From an uncultured Atopobium sp. (lineage in GTDB: Bacteria > Actinomycetota > Coriobacteriia > Coriobacteriales > Atopobiaceae): DNA of 12,359 nt. The stretch lies in NCBI GenBank assembly GCA_938028565.1, contig CALIZS010000018.1, forward strand, positions 1-12,359, given 5' to 3'. Under the pieces are notes generated by a model that worked only from the letters and a program-made list of their open reading frames with translations, did not search any database and had not been told where the DNA came from. A program made the position numbers and the translations under genes. Of this stretch, positions 1 through 5,856 are shown in pieces. Every line of letters starts with the position of its first letter. The first letter of the stretch is position 1.

Positions 1-11
1 CTTAGGTGTGT

Positions 12-61
12 TTTGAACTGCCTCCCATTTCTCGTGTCCAAGAAATGGGAGGCAGTTCAAA
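12..61. repeat. Perfect 21-bp inverted repeat, possible IS3-family end
   Basis: Bases 12-32 and 41-61 are exact reverse complements around an 8-base loop (cgtgtcca). The right arm with part of the loop reads TGTCC, then AGAAATGGGAGGCAGTTCA, a layout like the TG...CA terminal repeats of IS3-family elements. Only 12 bases lie to the left, so no transposase can be seen. It may instead be a terminator hairpin or a short palindromic repeat. The IS reading is inference. Confidence 0.55.
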
Positions 62-90
62 GCCGCGTGAAAACGCGGCTTTGTTTCTTT
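58..90 (+). terminator. Rho-independent terminator of a gene left of the window
   Basis: An 11-bp stem (58-68 with 73-83) closes a GAAA tetraloop and is followed by TTTCTTT. The U-rich tract lies on the plus-strand side, so it should stop transcription arriving from the left edge. On the minus strand only TTT follows the stem, so it would serve the minus-strand gene at 160 poorly. Its left arm shares bases with the preceding 21-bp repeat, so the two hairpins partly exclude each other. Confidence 0.7.
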
Positions 91-159
91 GTGTGATGTC
101 GATGTGAGCTGCAACCGGTTAAACAGTGCAACGCTTTAGTGGTGGTGTCTATATCTGGC

Positions 160-972
160 TTAATATCCCTGCTTAGAAGCTGGAATCTTTGCGTCAGCAA
201 TGGTGCCCAAAAACGTTTGAGCATCGCGACAAGCCATAAGCTCCTCAGGAAAATCAACCTCTTCAAGCAGCTTAATAACAGAGTGAGCATCAGCAATGCG
301 GGTTGCAATGTGAGCATCTGAGCCAAAAGAAATCTTGCATCCAAGCTCAGCGCAGGTCTCTGCAATCACACGACAACGCTCAATAGCAACCTCACGCTGG
401 CCTTCGTCGTGTGTGGCTTCGTTCATCTCGATGAGCTTACCGCGATCGCGGCACTCTCTGACAAGTGTAGGAACATCAAAATCCAAACCACTGCGACCAA
501 GGTGACCAAGAATCAAAACATGTGGATTATCCAGCGCATTCACGTACATCTGGGTAATCTGCTTCCGCGAGGCGCCGGCAGCCCACTGCTTGCTATGGAT
601 ACTAGCAACCGCATAATCGCAGGTACCCAGGATGTGCTCGCCAAGAATATGAGGCTGGCGGAGTTTATCGCCATTAATACCCTGGTCAAACGTAATATCG
701 TAGGCAAACAGGTTGCCCTCAAGGTCAACAATATCAACCTCAGCGCCGTGAAGCAGCCTCACGCCGTACCAGGTTTCTGGCCAAATGGCGGTGTTCATAA
801 AGAACTGGAAATTCTTAATGGTCTGCTGGTCATACAGCATGGACGAGAAGTGGTCGGTGATTCCAAGCAGCTCATAGCCACGCTCAGAAGCTGCACGAAC
901 GTTCTCCTCAACGGTTGAATAGGCGTGCCTCGAGTACAGGCTGTGAGTATGAACGTCGCAAGTAATGCGCAT
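160..972 (-). CDS. PHP-domain metal-dependent phosphoesterase (YcdX-like)
   Basis: A 270-residue cytosolic protein of the polymerase-and-histidinol-phosphatase fold. The expected metal ligands can be read in order: H8 and H10 (DVHTHS), D40-H41 (GITDH), E78 (GAEVD), H126 (ASIHS), H157 (LGHLGR), and D219 with H221 (GSDAH). These are the residues that build a three-metal phosphatase centre in YcdX-type proteins. The full length and intact ligands suggest an active enzyme; the substrate cannot be told from sequence. The ATG follows AAAGGAG at a 6-base gap and a plausible promoter at 1007-1034, so it appears to be transcribed separately from xth upstream. Histidinol-phosphatase is a possible alternative, but no histidine-biosynthesis genes are nearby. 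Confidence 0.85.
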   Translation of the reverse strand: MRITCDVHTHSLYSRHAYSTVEENVRAASERGYELLGITDHFSSMLYDQQTIKNFQFFMNTAIWPETWYGVRLLHGAEVDIVDLEGNLFAYDITFDQGINGDKLRQPHILGEHILGTCDYAVASIHSKQWAAGASRKQITQMYVNALDNPHVLILGHLGRSGLDFDVPTLVRECRDRGKLIEMNEATHDEGQREVAIERCRVIAETCAELGCKISFGSDAHIATRIADAHSVIKLLEEVDFPEELMACRDAQTFLGTIADAKIPASKQGY

Positions 973-1006
973 GACGTGCTCCTTTGAATTCCAATCGACA
1001 ACTCTA

Positions 1007-1034
1007 GTTATACACGGCTACCACCATGAGGCAA
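1007..1034 (-). promoter_or_regulatory. Predicted sigma-70 type promoter of the PHP gene
   Basis: Read on the minus strand, TTGCCT (1034-1029) and TATAAC (1012-1007) are 16 bases apart, about 35 bases upstream of the start codon. The -35 hexamer begins five bases from the 24-bp palindrome at 1039-1062, so a protein bound to the palindrome could also affect this promoter. Confidence 0.45.
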
Positions 1035-1038
1035 CCCA

Positions 1039-1062
1039 GGCGAGAAGACCGGTCTTCTCGCC
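1039..1062. repeat. Perfect 24-bp palindrome made of two inverted GGCGAGAA copies
   Basis: Bases 1039-1050 (GGCGAGAAGACC) are followed directly by their reverse complement at 1051-1062. Base 1063 extends the right copy to the full 9-mer TGGCGAGAA on the minus strand. The palindrome lies 11 bases beyond the xth stop codon and just upstream of the PHP promoter. In RNA it would form a strong hairpin but no U-tract follows on either strand, so it is not a classical intrinsic terminator. An operator or an uptake-sequence pair are alternatives. Confidence 0.9.
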
Positions 1063-1073
1063 ATCCGCGCGAT

Positions 1074-1853
1074 CTACAGCTCAATGCTCAGCTCAACGGG
1101 ACAGTGGTCGCTGCCGTAGACCTCGCTCAAGATGGATGCGCTTTTGACCTGTTCAGCAATGCGATCGGAGACCAGGAAGTAGTCGATGCGCCAGCCGGCG
1201 TTGTTCTTGCGAGCGTTGAAGCGGTAGCTCCACCAGCTGTATGCGCCGGTCATATCAGGGTGACGGTATCTAAACGTATCGGTAAAACCCGCGTCCAACA
1301 GCTTGGTAAAGCTCTCACGCTCCTCGTCAGAGAAGCCTGCGTTTTGCCTGTTAGACGAAGGATTCTTGAGGTCAATCTCGTTGTGTGCAACGTTAAAATC
1401 GCCGCAGGTAATTACTGGTTTTTGCTCAGACAGCTCAGCCAAGAACTCGCGATAGTGCTGATCCCACTCAAGACGCTCGTCCAAGCGTGCAAGCTGGTCT
1501 TTTGAGTTTGGCGTGTATACGCACACAAACCAGAACTTCTCAAACTCCAGCGCACAAACGCGACCCTCGTCGTCAGCAACGGGGCATCCAATCTGGCGAA
1601 TTACCTGCAGAGGGGTTTCTCGCGAGAAAACCGCTGTACCCGAATAGCCCTTTCTTTCTGCGTAGTTCCAGGTTTGAACATAGCCGGGAAGGTCCAGTTC
1701 AACCTGTCCTTCTTGCAGCTTAGTCTCTTGAAGGGCAAATACGTCAGCGTTTATGGTTTCAAAAATTTCCGTGAACGAAGGCTCTTTTTTGAGCACGGCA
1801 CGCAGGCCATTAACGTTCCAGGAAATCAGCTTGTACTCTTGAGTTTGGCTCAT
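1074..1853 (-). CDS. xth: Exodeoxyribonuclease III (AP endonuclease, ExoA/Xth)
   Basis: A 259-residue protein of the endonuclease/exonuclease/phosphatase family, close to the usual 250-270. It cleaves the DNA backbone at abasic sites and trims 3' ends in base-excision repair. Residues matching the E. coli ExoIII active site are visible: N13 (SWNVNGLRA), E43 (LQETK), Y113 (VYTPNS), D152 and N154 (GDFNVAH), D224 (WRIDYF), and D249-H250 (GSDHCPV). The ATG is preceded by AAAGAGGAG, rather close to the start. It is divergent from folP-folK and precedes the PHP gene on the same strand. A 14-bp palindrome, TTTCTCGCGAGAAA, lies inside the gene at 1616-1629. Confidence 0.95.
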   Translation of the reverse strand: MSQTQEYKLISWNVNGLRAVLKKEPSFTEIFETINADVFALQETKLQEGQVELDLPGYVQTWNYAERKGYSGTAVFSRETPLQVIRQIGCPVADDEGRVCALEFEKFWFVCVYTPNSKDQLARLDERLEWDQHYREFLAELSEQKPVITCGDFNVAHNEIDLKNPSSNRQNAGFSDEERESFTKLLDAGFTDTFRYRHPDMTGAYSWWSYRFNARKNNAGWRIDYFLVSDRIAEQVKSASILSEVYGSDHCPVELSIEL

Positions 1854-2021
1854 AGCTCCTCTTTCATACTGTAACCCGGTGGTTTAGGTCACAGTGGATT
1901 CGTATCACAGTAGCCGCGAGTGATGCGCGTTCCACGCTCCAGTTACGGCGCTAAGCGGTGCGTTTGCGGCAATAAACTTTCAATAAATCCATGGTATACG
2001 ACTAGTAGCCACCAATACCGC

Positions 2022-2027
2022 TACAAT
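2022..2027 (+). promoter_or_regulatory. Predicted -10 element of the folP-folK transcript
   Basis: TACAAT at 2022-2027 would give a start near 2034 and a leader of about 25 bases before the ATG at 2058. No good -35 match lies 16-18 bases upstream. The rest of the 1854-2057 divergent spacer holds a pair of TCACAGT direct repeats (1889 and 1905) and nothing else I can assign. Confidence 0.4.
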
Positions 2028-2057
2028 AGAAACATTCATAGCTGGCAAGGAGGATTC

Positions 2058-3530
2058 ATGCTTCGTCAAAGCTACAACACCTGGCAATGTGGAACTCACA
2101 CTATCTCGTTGGCGCGTCCTAGAATCATGGGCGTCCTTAATGTCACTCCAGATTCATTCTCTGATGGCGGAAAGAACTTTGATCCAGAGGCTGCAATTGC
2201 TCGTGGATTGCAGATGTTGGATGAGGGTGCTGACATCATTGACGTTGGGGGAGAGTCTACTCGCCCAGGTCACACGCCTGTTCTGCCTACAGAAGAGGCT
2301 GAGCGCGTCGTGCCTGTGGTGCGCGCATTGGTAGCTGCTGGAGCAATTGTCTCCATCGACACACGTCACGCCGAGGTAGCAAAGATGTGCGTCCGCCTTG
2401 GAGCATCAATCATCAATGACGTTTCCGGCTTCACCGATCCGGAGATGGTTACCGTAGCTGCGGAGTCTGACTGTGGCTGCATTGTGATGCATTGGAATAA
2501 GGACGGCCTTGGAGCTCGTGTTGAGCGCAAACAGGTGCAGCTGGATGACATGCGTCCTTCTCGCCCTACTGGTAGCGCAGCTGCTCGAGCTGCAGCTACA
2601 GGAGCCGAGACACGCACGCTGAGCTCGCAGCGCCGTTTTACCTTGCCTGAAGAGGCACCTATCATGCGCCAGATTATGGGATTTTTGGGTGACCAGGCTC
2701 GCGGTCTTATGCGTGCTGGCGTTTCCAAGGACCGTATCTGCATTGATCCGGGCCCAGGTTTTGACAAGTTTGCCGACGAGGATGTTGTTATTCAGCGCGC
2801 TACTCGCTCGATGGTTTCTATGGGATATCCGCTGCTCTGCGCCGTGTCCAGAAAGCGTTTTGTCGGCGCTGTTTCTGGCGTAGCCGAGGCTACCCAGCGC
2901 GACGCAGCTACGCATGCAATTTGCATTGCCGCTATCACCAACGGCACCCGTATCCTGCGCGTTCACGATGTTGCGGGAACCGCTCAGGCTATCAACGCTT
3001 ACTGGGCTATGACTGAGCGCGACCCTCGTCAGGGATTTGTGGCGCTTGGTTCCAACGTAGGCGACCGCGTGGGCTATCTGGCCCGTGCAACGCAGCTCAT
3101 CGACGAGATTCCGCTGACTTGCGTTGTTTCTCTCAGCCACGCCTACGAAACTGAGCCTGCATACGGTATTGCTACGCCTGTGGTAAACGCCGTTGCCGAG
3201 ATTAGAACTGAACTCCATCCTCTGGTGCTGATGGATAAGCTGCTTGAGGTTGAGAACGCTCTCAACCGCACGCGCAAGAAGGGCGAGGAGGGTCATGGAC
3301 CTCGCACTATTGACTGTGACCTTCTGTGGGTTGAGGGCGAACAACACGCAGGTAAACATCTTACCCTACCTCATCCACGCATGGGCGAGCGCGATTACGT
3401 GCTTGTTCCAATGGAGGATCTGATGCACGATCCTGTGCGTTTCTTCTCGCACGGTGGCGTAGAAATTGTCCCTCCTGACCAGCGTGTTGGTCACGTAACC
3501 GAGGACTTGGGAGCTATTACGTGGGAGTAG
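2058..3530 (+). CDS. folP-folK: Fused dihydropteroate synthase (FolP) and HPPK (FolK)
   Basis: A 490-residue bifunctional folate enzyme. Residues 1 to about 315 are dihydropteroate synthase: MGVLNVTPDSFSDGG (24-38), DVGGESTRPG (62-71), SIDT (99-102), INDVSG (119-124), IDPGPGFDK (229-237), SRKRFVG (264-270) and RVHD (301-304). Residues from about 325 are the pyrophosphokinase: GSNVGD (331-336) and RTIDCDLL (416-423), whose two Asp should bind Mg-ATP. FolK makes the pterin pyrophosphate that FolP joins to p-aminobenzoate. The ATG at 2058 was chosen because AAGGAGG precedes it by four bases and it matches the FolP N-terminus; an open frame extends back to 1920. No aldolase (FolB) domain is present. 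Residues about 165-200 are a low-complexity insert unusual for FolP. Its end overlaps the next gene by 10 bases. Confidence 0.93.
   Translation: MLRQSYNTWQCGTHTISLARPRIMGVLNVTPDSFSDGGKNFDPEAAIARGLQMLDEGADIIDVGGESTRPGHTPVLPTEEAERVVPVVRALVAAGAIVSIDTRHAEVAKMCVRLGASIINDVSGFTDPEMVTVAAESDCGCIVMHWNKDGLGARVERKQVQLDDMRPSRPTGSAAARAAATGAETRTLSSQRRFTLPEEAPIMRQIMGFLGDQARGLMRAGVSKDRICIDPGPGFDKFADEDVVIQRATRSMVSMGYPLLCAVSRKRFVGAVSGVAEATQRDAATHAICIAAITNGTRILRVHDVAGTAQAINAYWAMTERDPRQGFVALGSNVGDRVGYLARATQLIDEIPLTCVVSLSHAYETEPAYGIATPVVNAVAEIRTELHPLVLMDKLLEVENALNRTRKKGEEGHGPRTIDCDLLWVEGEQHAGKHLTLPHPRMGERDYVLVPMEDLMHDPVRFFSHGGVEIVPPDQRVGHVTEDLGAITWE
2558..2565 (-). repeat. GGCGAGAA 8-mer copy in the FolP insert
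   Basis: TTCTCGCC on the plus strand. The first base of the 9-mer consensus is not kept. It encodes part of PSRPT inside the low-complexity insert of FolP. Confidence 0.6.
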
Positions 3531-4249
3531 CACAGGAAGCTTTAGAGCTAGCACGTGGTGGCGCACAAACAGGCGAGTTTGTATTCCGTGTCTCTGACGT
3601 GCAGGAAGCTGCTGCGTCTAGCCAAGACGAGCGCTCTGAATCGGCTTGCGCGCCGGCACCATCGCGTCCATTATCTGGCGAGAAACCCTTTGAGGTTGCA
3701 GCTGTTGTGCGTCTTGGTGTCTCGATGCCGTATGTACCAGCGGTTCCATACGTTGTAGCGCTGGGGCTCTGCCAGTTCTTGCGTGCAAAAGATGAGAACT
3801 TTGGTATCCGCTGGCCTTACGATATTTGCTATAAAGACCAGGTCATTGCCTCAATTAAGGCTACTGCTGGCTATCAAGAGGGCATGTTTGCCGTGGTAAG
3901 TATCGCAGCGGACTCCAAGGCGCTTTGCTCGGCATTTGACGTTGTGGATAACACAGAACTTCTCGCTAAAAAGGTCTCTGAACTGGTGGTGCAGAGCATA
4001 AGCGCGTGGGAGCAGCAGGTTAAACGCGCGAGGAGCTTTGCGGGACCAATTGCGCTCATTCTGAGCGACTATTTTGATATGGTTCCTCTGCTTGGACAAC
4101 AAGTCAATAAGGTATACCCCAGCGGTAACGTTGCGCTCACCGCTCGATTTGGTGGTATTGACGTGTGGGGCCATGCCATCCTTGTTGACCAGGACGGTAA
4201 AGAAATCCTTGTGAGTGAGGAAGAAGCTTCTGTGGTGCCAGCGGTTTAA
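3521..4249 (+). CDS. Degenerate biotin-protein-ligase-like protein
   Basis: A 242-residue protein that follows the outline of a BirA-type ligase but has lost its key motifs. The N-terminus (AQEALELARGGAQTGEF) resembles the segment before the biotinyl-AMP loop. Where the GRGRxG loop should be, residues 30-56 are a hydrophilic linker ending SGEKP. The family KWPND motif is RWPYD (97-101). The lysine expected a few residues later is V108 (DQVIASIK), and the G-x-N strand reads VVSIAAD. The C-terminus (205-235) still resembles the SH3-like domain. It starts at GTG, with TTGGGAG seven bases before, and overlaps the folP-folK stop by 10 bases, so translation is probably coupled. A non-catalytic paralogue, or a ligase-fold protein with another substrate, is likelier than a working ligase. 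Biotin ligase genes often sit beside coaX, which fits the assignment. Confidence 0.6.
   Translation: MGVAQEALELARGGAQTGEFVFRVSDVQEAAASSQDERSESACAPAPSRPLSGEKPFEVAAVVRLGVSMPYVPAVPYVVALGLCQFLRAKDENFGIRWPYDICYKDQVIASIKATAGYQEGMFAVVSIAADSKALCSAFDVVDNTELLAKKVSELVVQSISAWEQQVKRARSFAGPIALILSDYFDMVPLLGQQVNKVYPSGNVALTARFGGIDVWGHAILVDQDGKEILVSEEEASVVPAV
3676..3684 (+). repeat. TGGCGAGAA dispersed motif copy
   Basis: Continues as AACCCT, giving a 14-base match to the copy at 5791. It encodes the Gly-Glu-Lys of SGEKP in the linker that replaces the ligase loop. Confidence 0.8.
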
Positions 4250-4275
4250 CCGCCGGTTTAACTGCTGGTTTATCT
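4241..4275 (+). repeat. Three short degenerate tandem units at a convergent gene end
   Basis: GCGGTTTAACC, GCCGGTTTAACT and GCTGGTTTATCT follow one another across the stop codon of the ligase-like gene, and a partial GCGGTAAC follows. The first unit with the next two bases can fold as GCGGT-tta-ACCGC. No U-tract follows, so the 50-base convergent spacer to coaX shows no clear terminator. Confidence 0.4.
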
Positions 4276-4299
4276 GCGGTAACGCGGCTGCGGCGTCAA

Positions 4300-5082
4300 T
4301 TATTTGGCGGCCTGAGTGGACTGCTTCCAAATCAGATAAATGCCACGCATGGTGAGCTGCGGGTCAACCACATCAAAGACATCTGTTGCTTCGCTAACGG
4401 TGTTAGCCAGGCCACCCGTTGCAATAACGGTTGCGCCCTCAATACCAGGCTCTTTGAGCGTTCTTGCAACCAGACCCTCTGCCTGAGCGGCGGCGCCTAC
4501 TACAATACCTGCCTGAACAGCGCTTTCTGTAGTGTTACCCAAGACGGTCTCGGGAGCCTTGATAGGAATGCTAGAAAGCTTAGCTGCGCGCGCAAACAGA
4601 GCGTTTGCAGAGATCATAATACCTGGTGAAATAGCGCCTCCGCGGAATACGCCGTCCTTATCAACAACATCTAAGTTGGTTGCGGTGCCAAAATCAACCA
4701 CAATAACCGGATAGCCATAGCGCTCAGTTGCGGCAACGGAATTTGCTACGCGGTCGGCACCCACAAGCTCGGGGTGGGGGATATTGAAGCGAATCTTATC
4801 CGTGGAAAGCGCGTTAATGCGGGTCAGAGGCTTGTTGAGCAGTAACTCAAAGCAGCGCTGCCAAGCACGTGTGATAACAGGAACCACGCACGAAAGTCCG
4901 CCTGCCTCAACGTCGTCTAGGCTCAGTCCATCTTTCTGGAAGAACGTGAAGAGACGACCGTGCAGAATGTCGGAGGTGTCGCTTTGATCGGTAGGCATTC
5001 TCCAGCCGCGCACCATAGTGCCTTCGCTGTCAAATAAACCAATGGCAGTTTGCGTGTTACCCACATCAATCGATAAAAACAT
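4300..5082 (-). CDS. coaX: Type III pantothenate kinase
   Basis: A 260-residue cytosolic ASKHA-fold kinase for the first step of coenzyme A synthesis, pantothenate to 4'-phosphopantothenate. Diagnostic motifs are all present: DVGNTQT (6-12, phosphate loop), GADR (108-111, pantothenate binding), DFGTATN (130-136), GGAISPG (148-154), NTTES (183-187) and TGGL (222-225). Members of this type usually need a monovalent cation and are not feedback-inhibited by CoA. The ATG has GGAGG four bases upstream. It is convergent with the ligase-like gene and divergent from rpmE, so it appears to be a single-gene unit. Confidence 0.95.
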   Translation of the reverse strand: MFLSIDVGNTQTAIGLFDSEGTMVRGWRMPTDQSDTSDILHGRLFTFFQKDGLSLDDVEAGGLSCVVPVITRAWQRCFELLLNKPLTRINALSTDKIRFNIPHPELVGADRVANSVAATERYGYPVIVVDFGTATNLDVVDKDGVFRGGAISPGIMISANALFARAAKLSSIPIKAPETVLGNTTESAVQAGIVVGAAAQAEGLVARTLKEPGIEGATVIATGGLANTVSEATDVFDVVDPQLTMRGIYLIWKQSTQAAK

Positions 5083-5108
5083 TATGCCTCCGAGAGCTGT
5101 AGACCAGC

Positions 5109-5136
5109 TTTATATGACGCATTGGATTTTAGACTA
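5109..5136 (-). promoter_or_regulatory. Predicted coaX promoter
   Basis: On the minus strand, TATAAA (5114-5109) lies 27 bases before the start codon. The best -35 is a weak TAGTCT (5136-5131), 16 bases away. The 5083-5314 spacer holds this promoter, one motif copy at 5182, and the rpmE promoter and leader. Confidence 0.35.
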
Positions 5137-5181
5137 TTGACGGACACTTGCGCACAAGGAATGTCTGAACAAAATGTGAAT

Positions 5182-5190
5182 TTCTCGCCA
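5182..5190 (-). repeat. TGGCGAGAA dispersed motif copy, coaX-rpmE spacer
   Basis: Plus strand TTCTCGCCA followed by AGT, so the minus strand reads ACTTGGCGAGAA. The same 12-mer recurs at 9963-9974. Confidence 0.8.
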
Positions 5191-5218
5191 AGTACTTCTA
5201 GCAACAGAAGGGTTGTTC

Positions 5219-5227
5219 TGCTATACT
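5219..5227 (+). promoter_or_regulatory. Extended -10 promoter of rpmE
   Basis: TGCTATACT is a full extended -10 (TGn followed by TATACT). No convincing -35 is seen, as is common for extended -10 promoters. Transcription would begin near 5234 and give an 80-base leader. Confidence 0.6.
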
Positions 5228-5233
5228 TTTTCA

Positions 5234-5314
5234 GCTTATTGTCTTGGTTGAGCACGTGCTCATAAAGACACCCCTGCTCTGGTCGGAAACCAGGGCCGAT
5301 GTAAGGAGTCCTGC
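5234..5314 (+). promoter_or_regulatory. Structured rpmE leader, candidate L31 autoregulatory element
   Basis: The predicted leader has a perfect 12-base palindrome GAGCACGTGCTC (5250-5261). It is followed by a hairpin with stem CTGGT (5279-5283) and ACCAG (5289-5293). CCCTG (5272-5276) can instead pair with CAGGG (5291-5295), and CAGG (5291-5294) can pair with CCTG (5310-5313) around the TAAGGAG ribosome site. Leaders bound by L31 itself are known ahead of rpmE in several bacterial groups, including actinobacteria. That this one works that way is inference. Confidence 0.45.
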
Positions 5315-5722
5315 ATGAAGCAAGGTATTCATCCAGAGTACGTAGAGTGCACCGTTCGCTGCACCTGCGGAAACACCTGGACCACACACGCAACTGTTCC
5401 AGAGATGCGTCTTGACCTCTGCGACAAGTGCCACCCATTCTATACGGGTCAGCAGAAGCTTGTCGACACTGGTGGACGTGTTCAGCGCTTCGCCGACAAG
5501 TTCGGTGGCGCAGCAAACGCTGCTCTCGAGGCTGCTAAGGCTGCCAAGGAGGCAAAGGCTGCTAAGGCTGCTGAGCAGGAGGCTGCTCGTAAGGCTGCTG
5601 CTGAGGCTAAGGCTGCTGAGAAGGCAAAGCGTGCTGCTGAGTTCGCAAAGAACGCACCAGTCGCAGAGCCAGAGCCAGAGGCTGAGGCTGAGGCACCTGC
5701 AACCGAAGAGGCTGCAGAGTAG
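5315..5722 (+). CDS. rpmE: Ribosomal protein L31 (type A, zinc form) with long acidic tail
   Basis: Residues 1-65 are a normal bL31: the start MKQGIHPEY, zinc cysteines C16 and C18 (CTCGN) with C36 and C39 (CDKCHPF), then YTG and TGGRVQRF. It is a 50S protein at the intersubunit bridge. Standard L31 ends near residue 70. Here about 67 residues follow, rich in Ala, Lys and Glu up to about 110 (repeats of AAKAAKEAKAAK type, probably helical) and then acidic (EPEPEAEAEAPATEEAAE). The same frame and codon style continue, with no break, so it is a true extension. TAAGGAG precedes the ATG by six bases. It is a single-gene unit with its own promoter and terminator. Confidence 0.95.
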   Translation: MKQGIHPEYVECTVRCTCGNTWTTHATVPEMRLDLCDKCHPFYTGQQKLVDTGGRVQRFADKFGGAANAALEAAKAAKEAKAAKAAEQEAARKAAAEAKAAEKAKRAAEFAKNAPVAEPEPEAEAEAPATEEAAE

Positions 5723-5760
5723 CAGGTATTTGCTCGCGCAAAGACCGCAGAGTACAGAAT

Positions 5761-5790
5761 CGGGGTGGCTTCGGCTGCCCCGTTTTTGTT
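5761..5790 (+). terminator. Strong intrinsic terminator of rpmE
   Basis: A 9-bp stem (5761-5769 with 5774-5782, two G-U pairs) closes a TTCG tetraloop and is followed by TTTTTGTT. It ends directly at the TGGCGAGAA copy at 5791. Confidence 0.92.
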
Positions 5791-5799
5791 TGGCGAGAA
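5791..5799 (+). repeat. TGGCGAGAA dispersed motif copy after the rpmE terminator
   Basis: Continues as ACCCT, matching the copy at 3676 over 14 bases. It abuts the U-tract of the rpmE terminator. Confidence 0.8.
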
Positions 5800-5824
5800 A
5801 CCCTCTCAACTCAGAGGGTATACT
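5800..5824 (+). promoter_or_regulatory. Inverted repeat overlapping a candidate dnaX -10 box
   Basis: ACCCTCT (5800-5806) and AGAGGGT (5813-5819) form a perfect 7-bp inverted repeat. Its last base starts TATACT (5819-5824), a good -10 for dnaX 33 bases before the ATG. There is no clear -35. The repeat could be an operator or merely a hairpin. Confidence 0.35.
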
Positions 5825-5856
5825 TGAAAGTGAAAAAATTTGCCGTCGGAGGACGA

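Noticed and set aside
409..918. A 169-codon plus-strand open frame
   Set aside because: It lies wholly antisense to the PHP gene, which has all metal motifs and a good ribosome site.
1920..2057. N-terminal extension of folP-folK from 1920
   Set aside because: The extra 46 residues do not resemble FolP, the region holds the likely promoter, and AAGGAGG precedes the ATG at 2058.
2406..3359. A 317-codon minus-strand open frame
   Set aside because: It is antisense to folP-folK, has no recognisable domain and is low in the codon style of neighbours.
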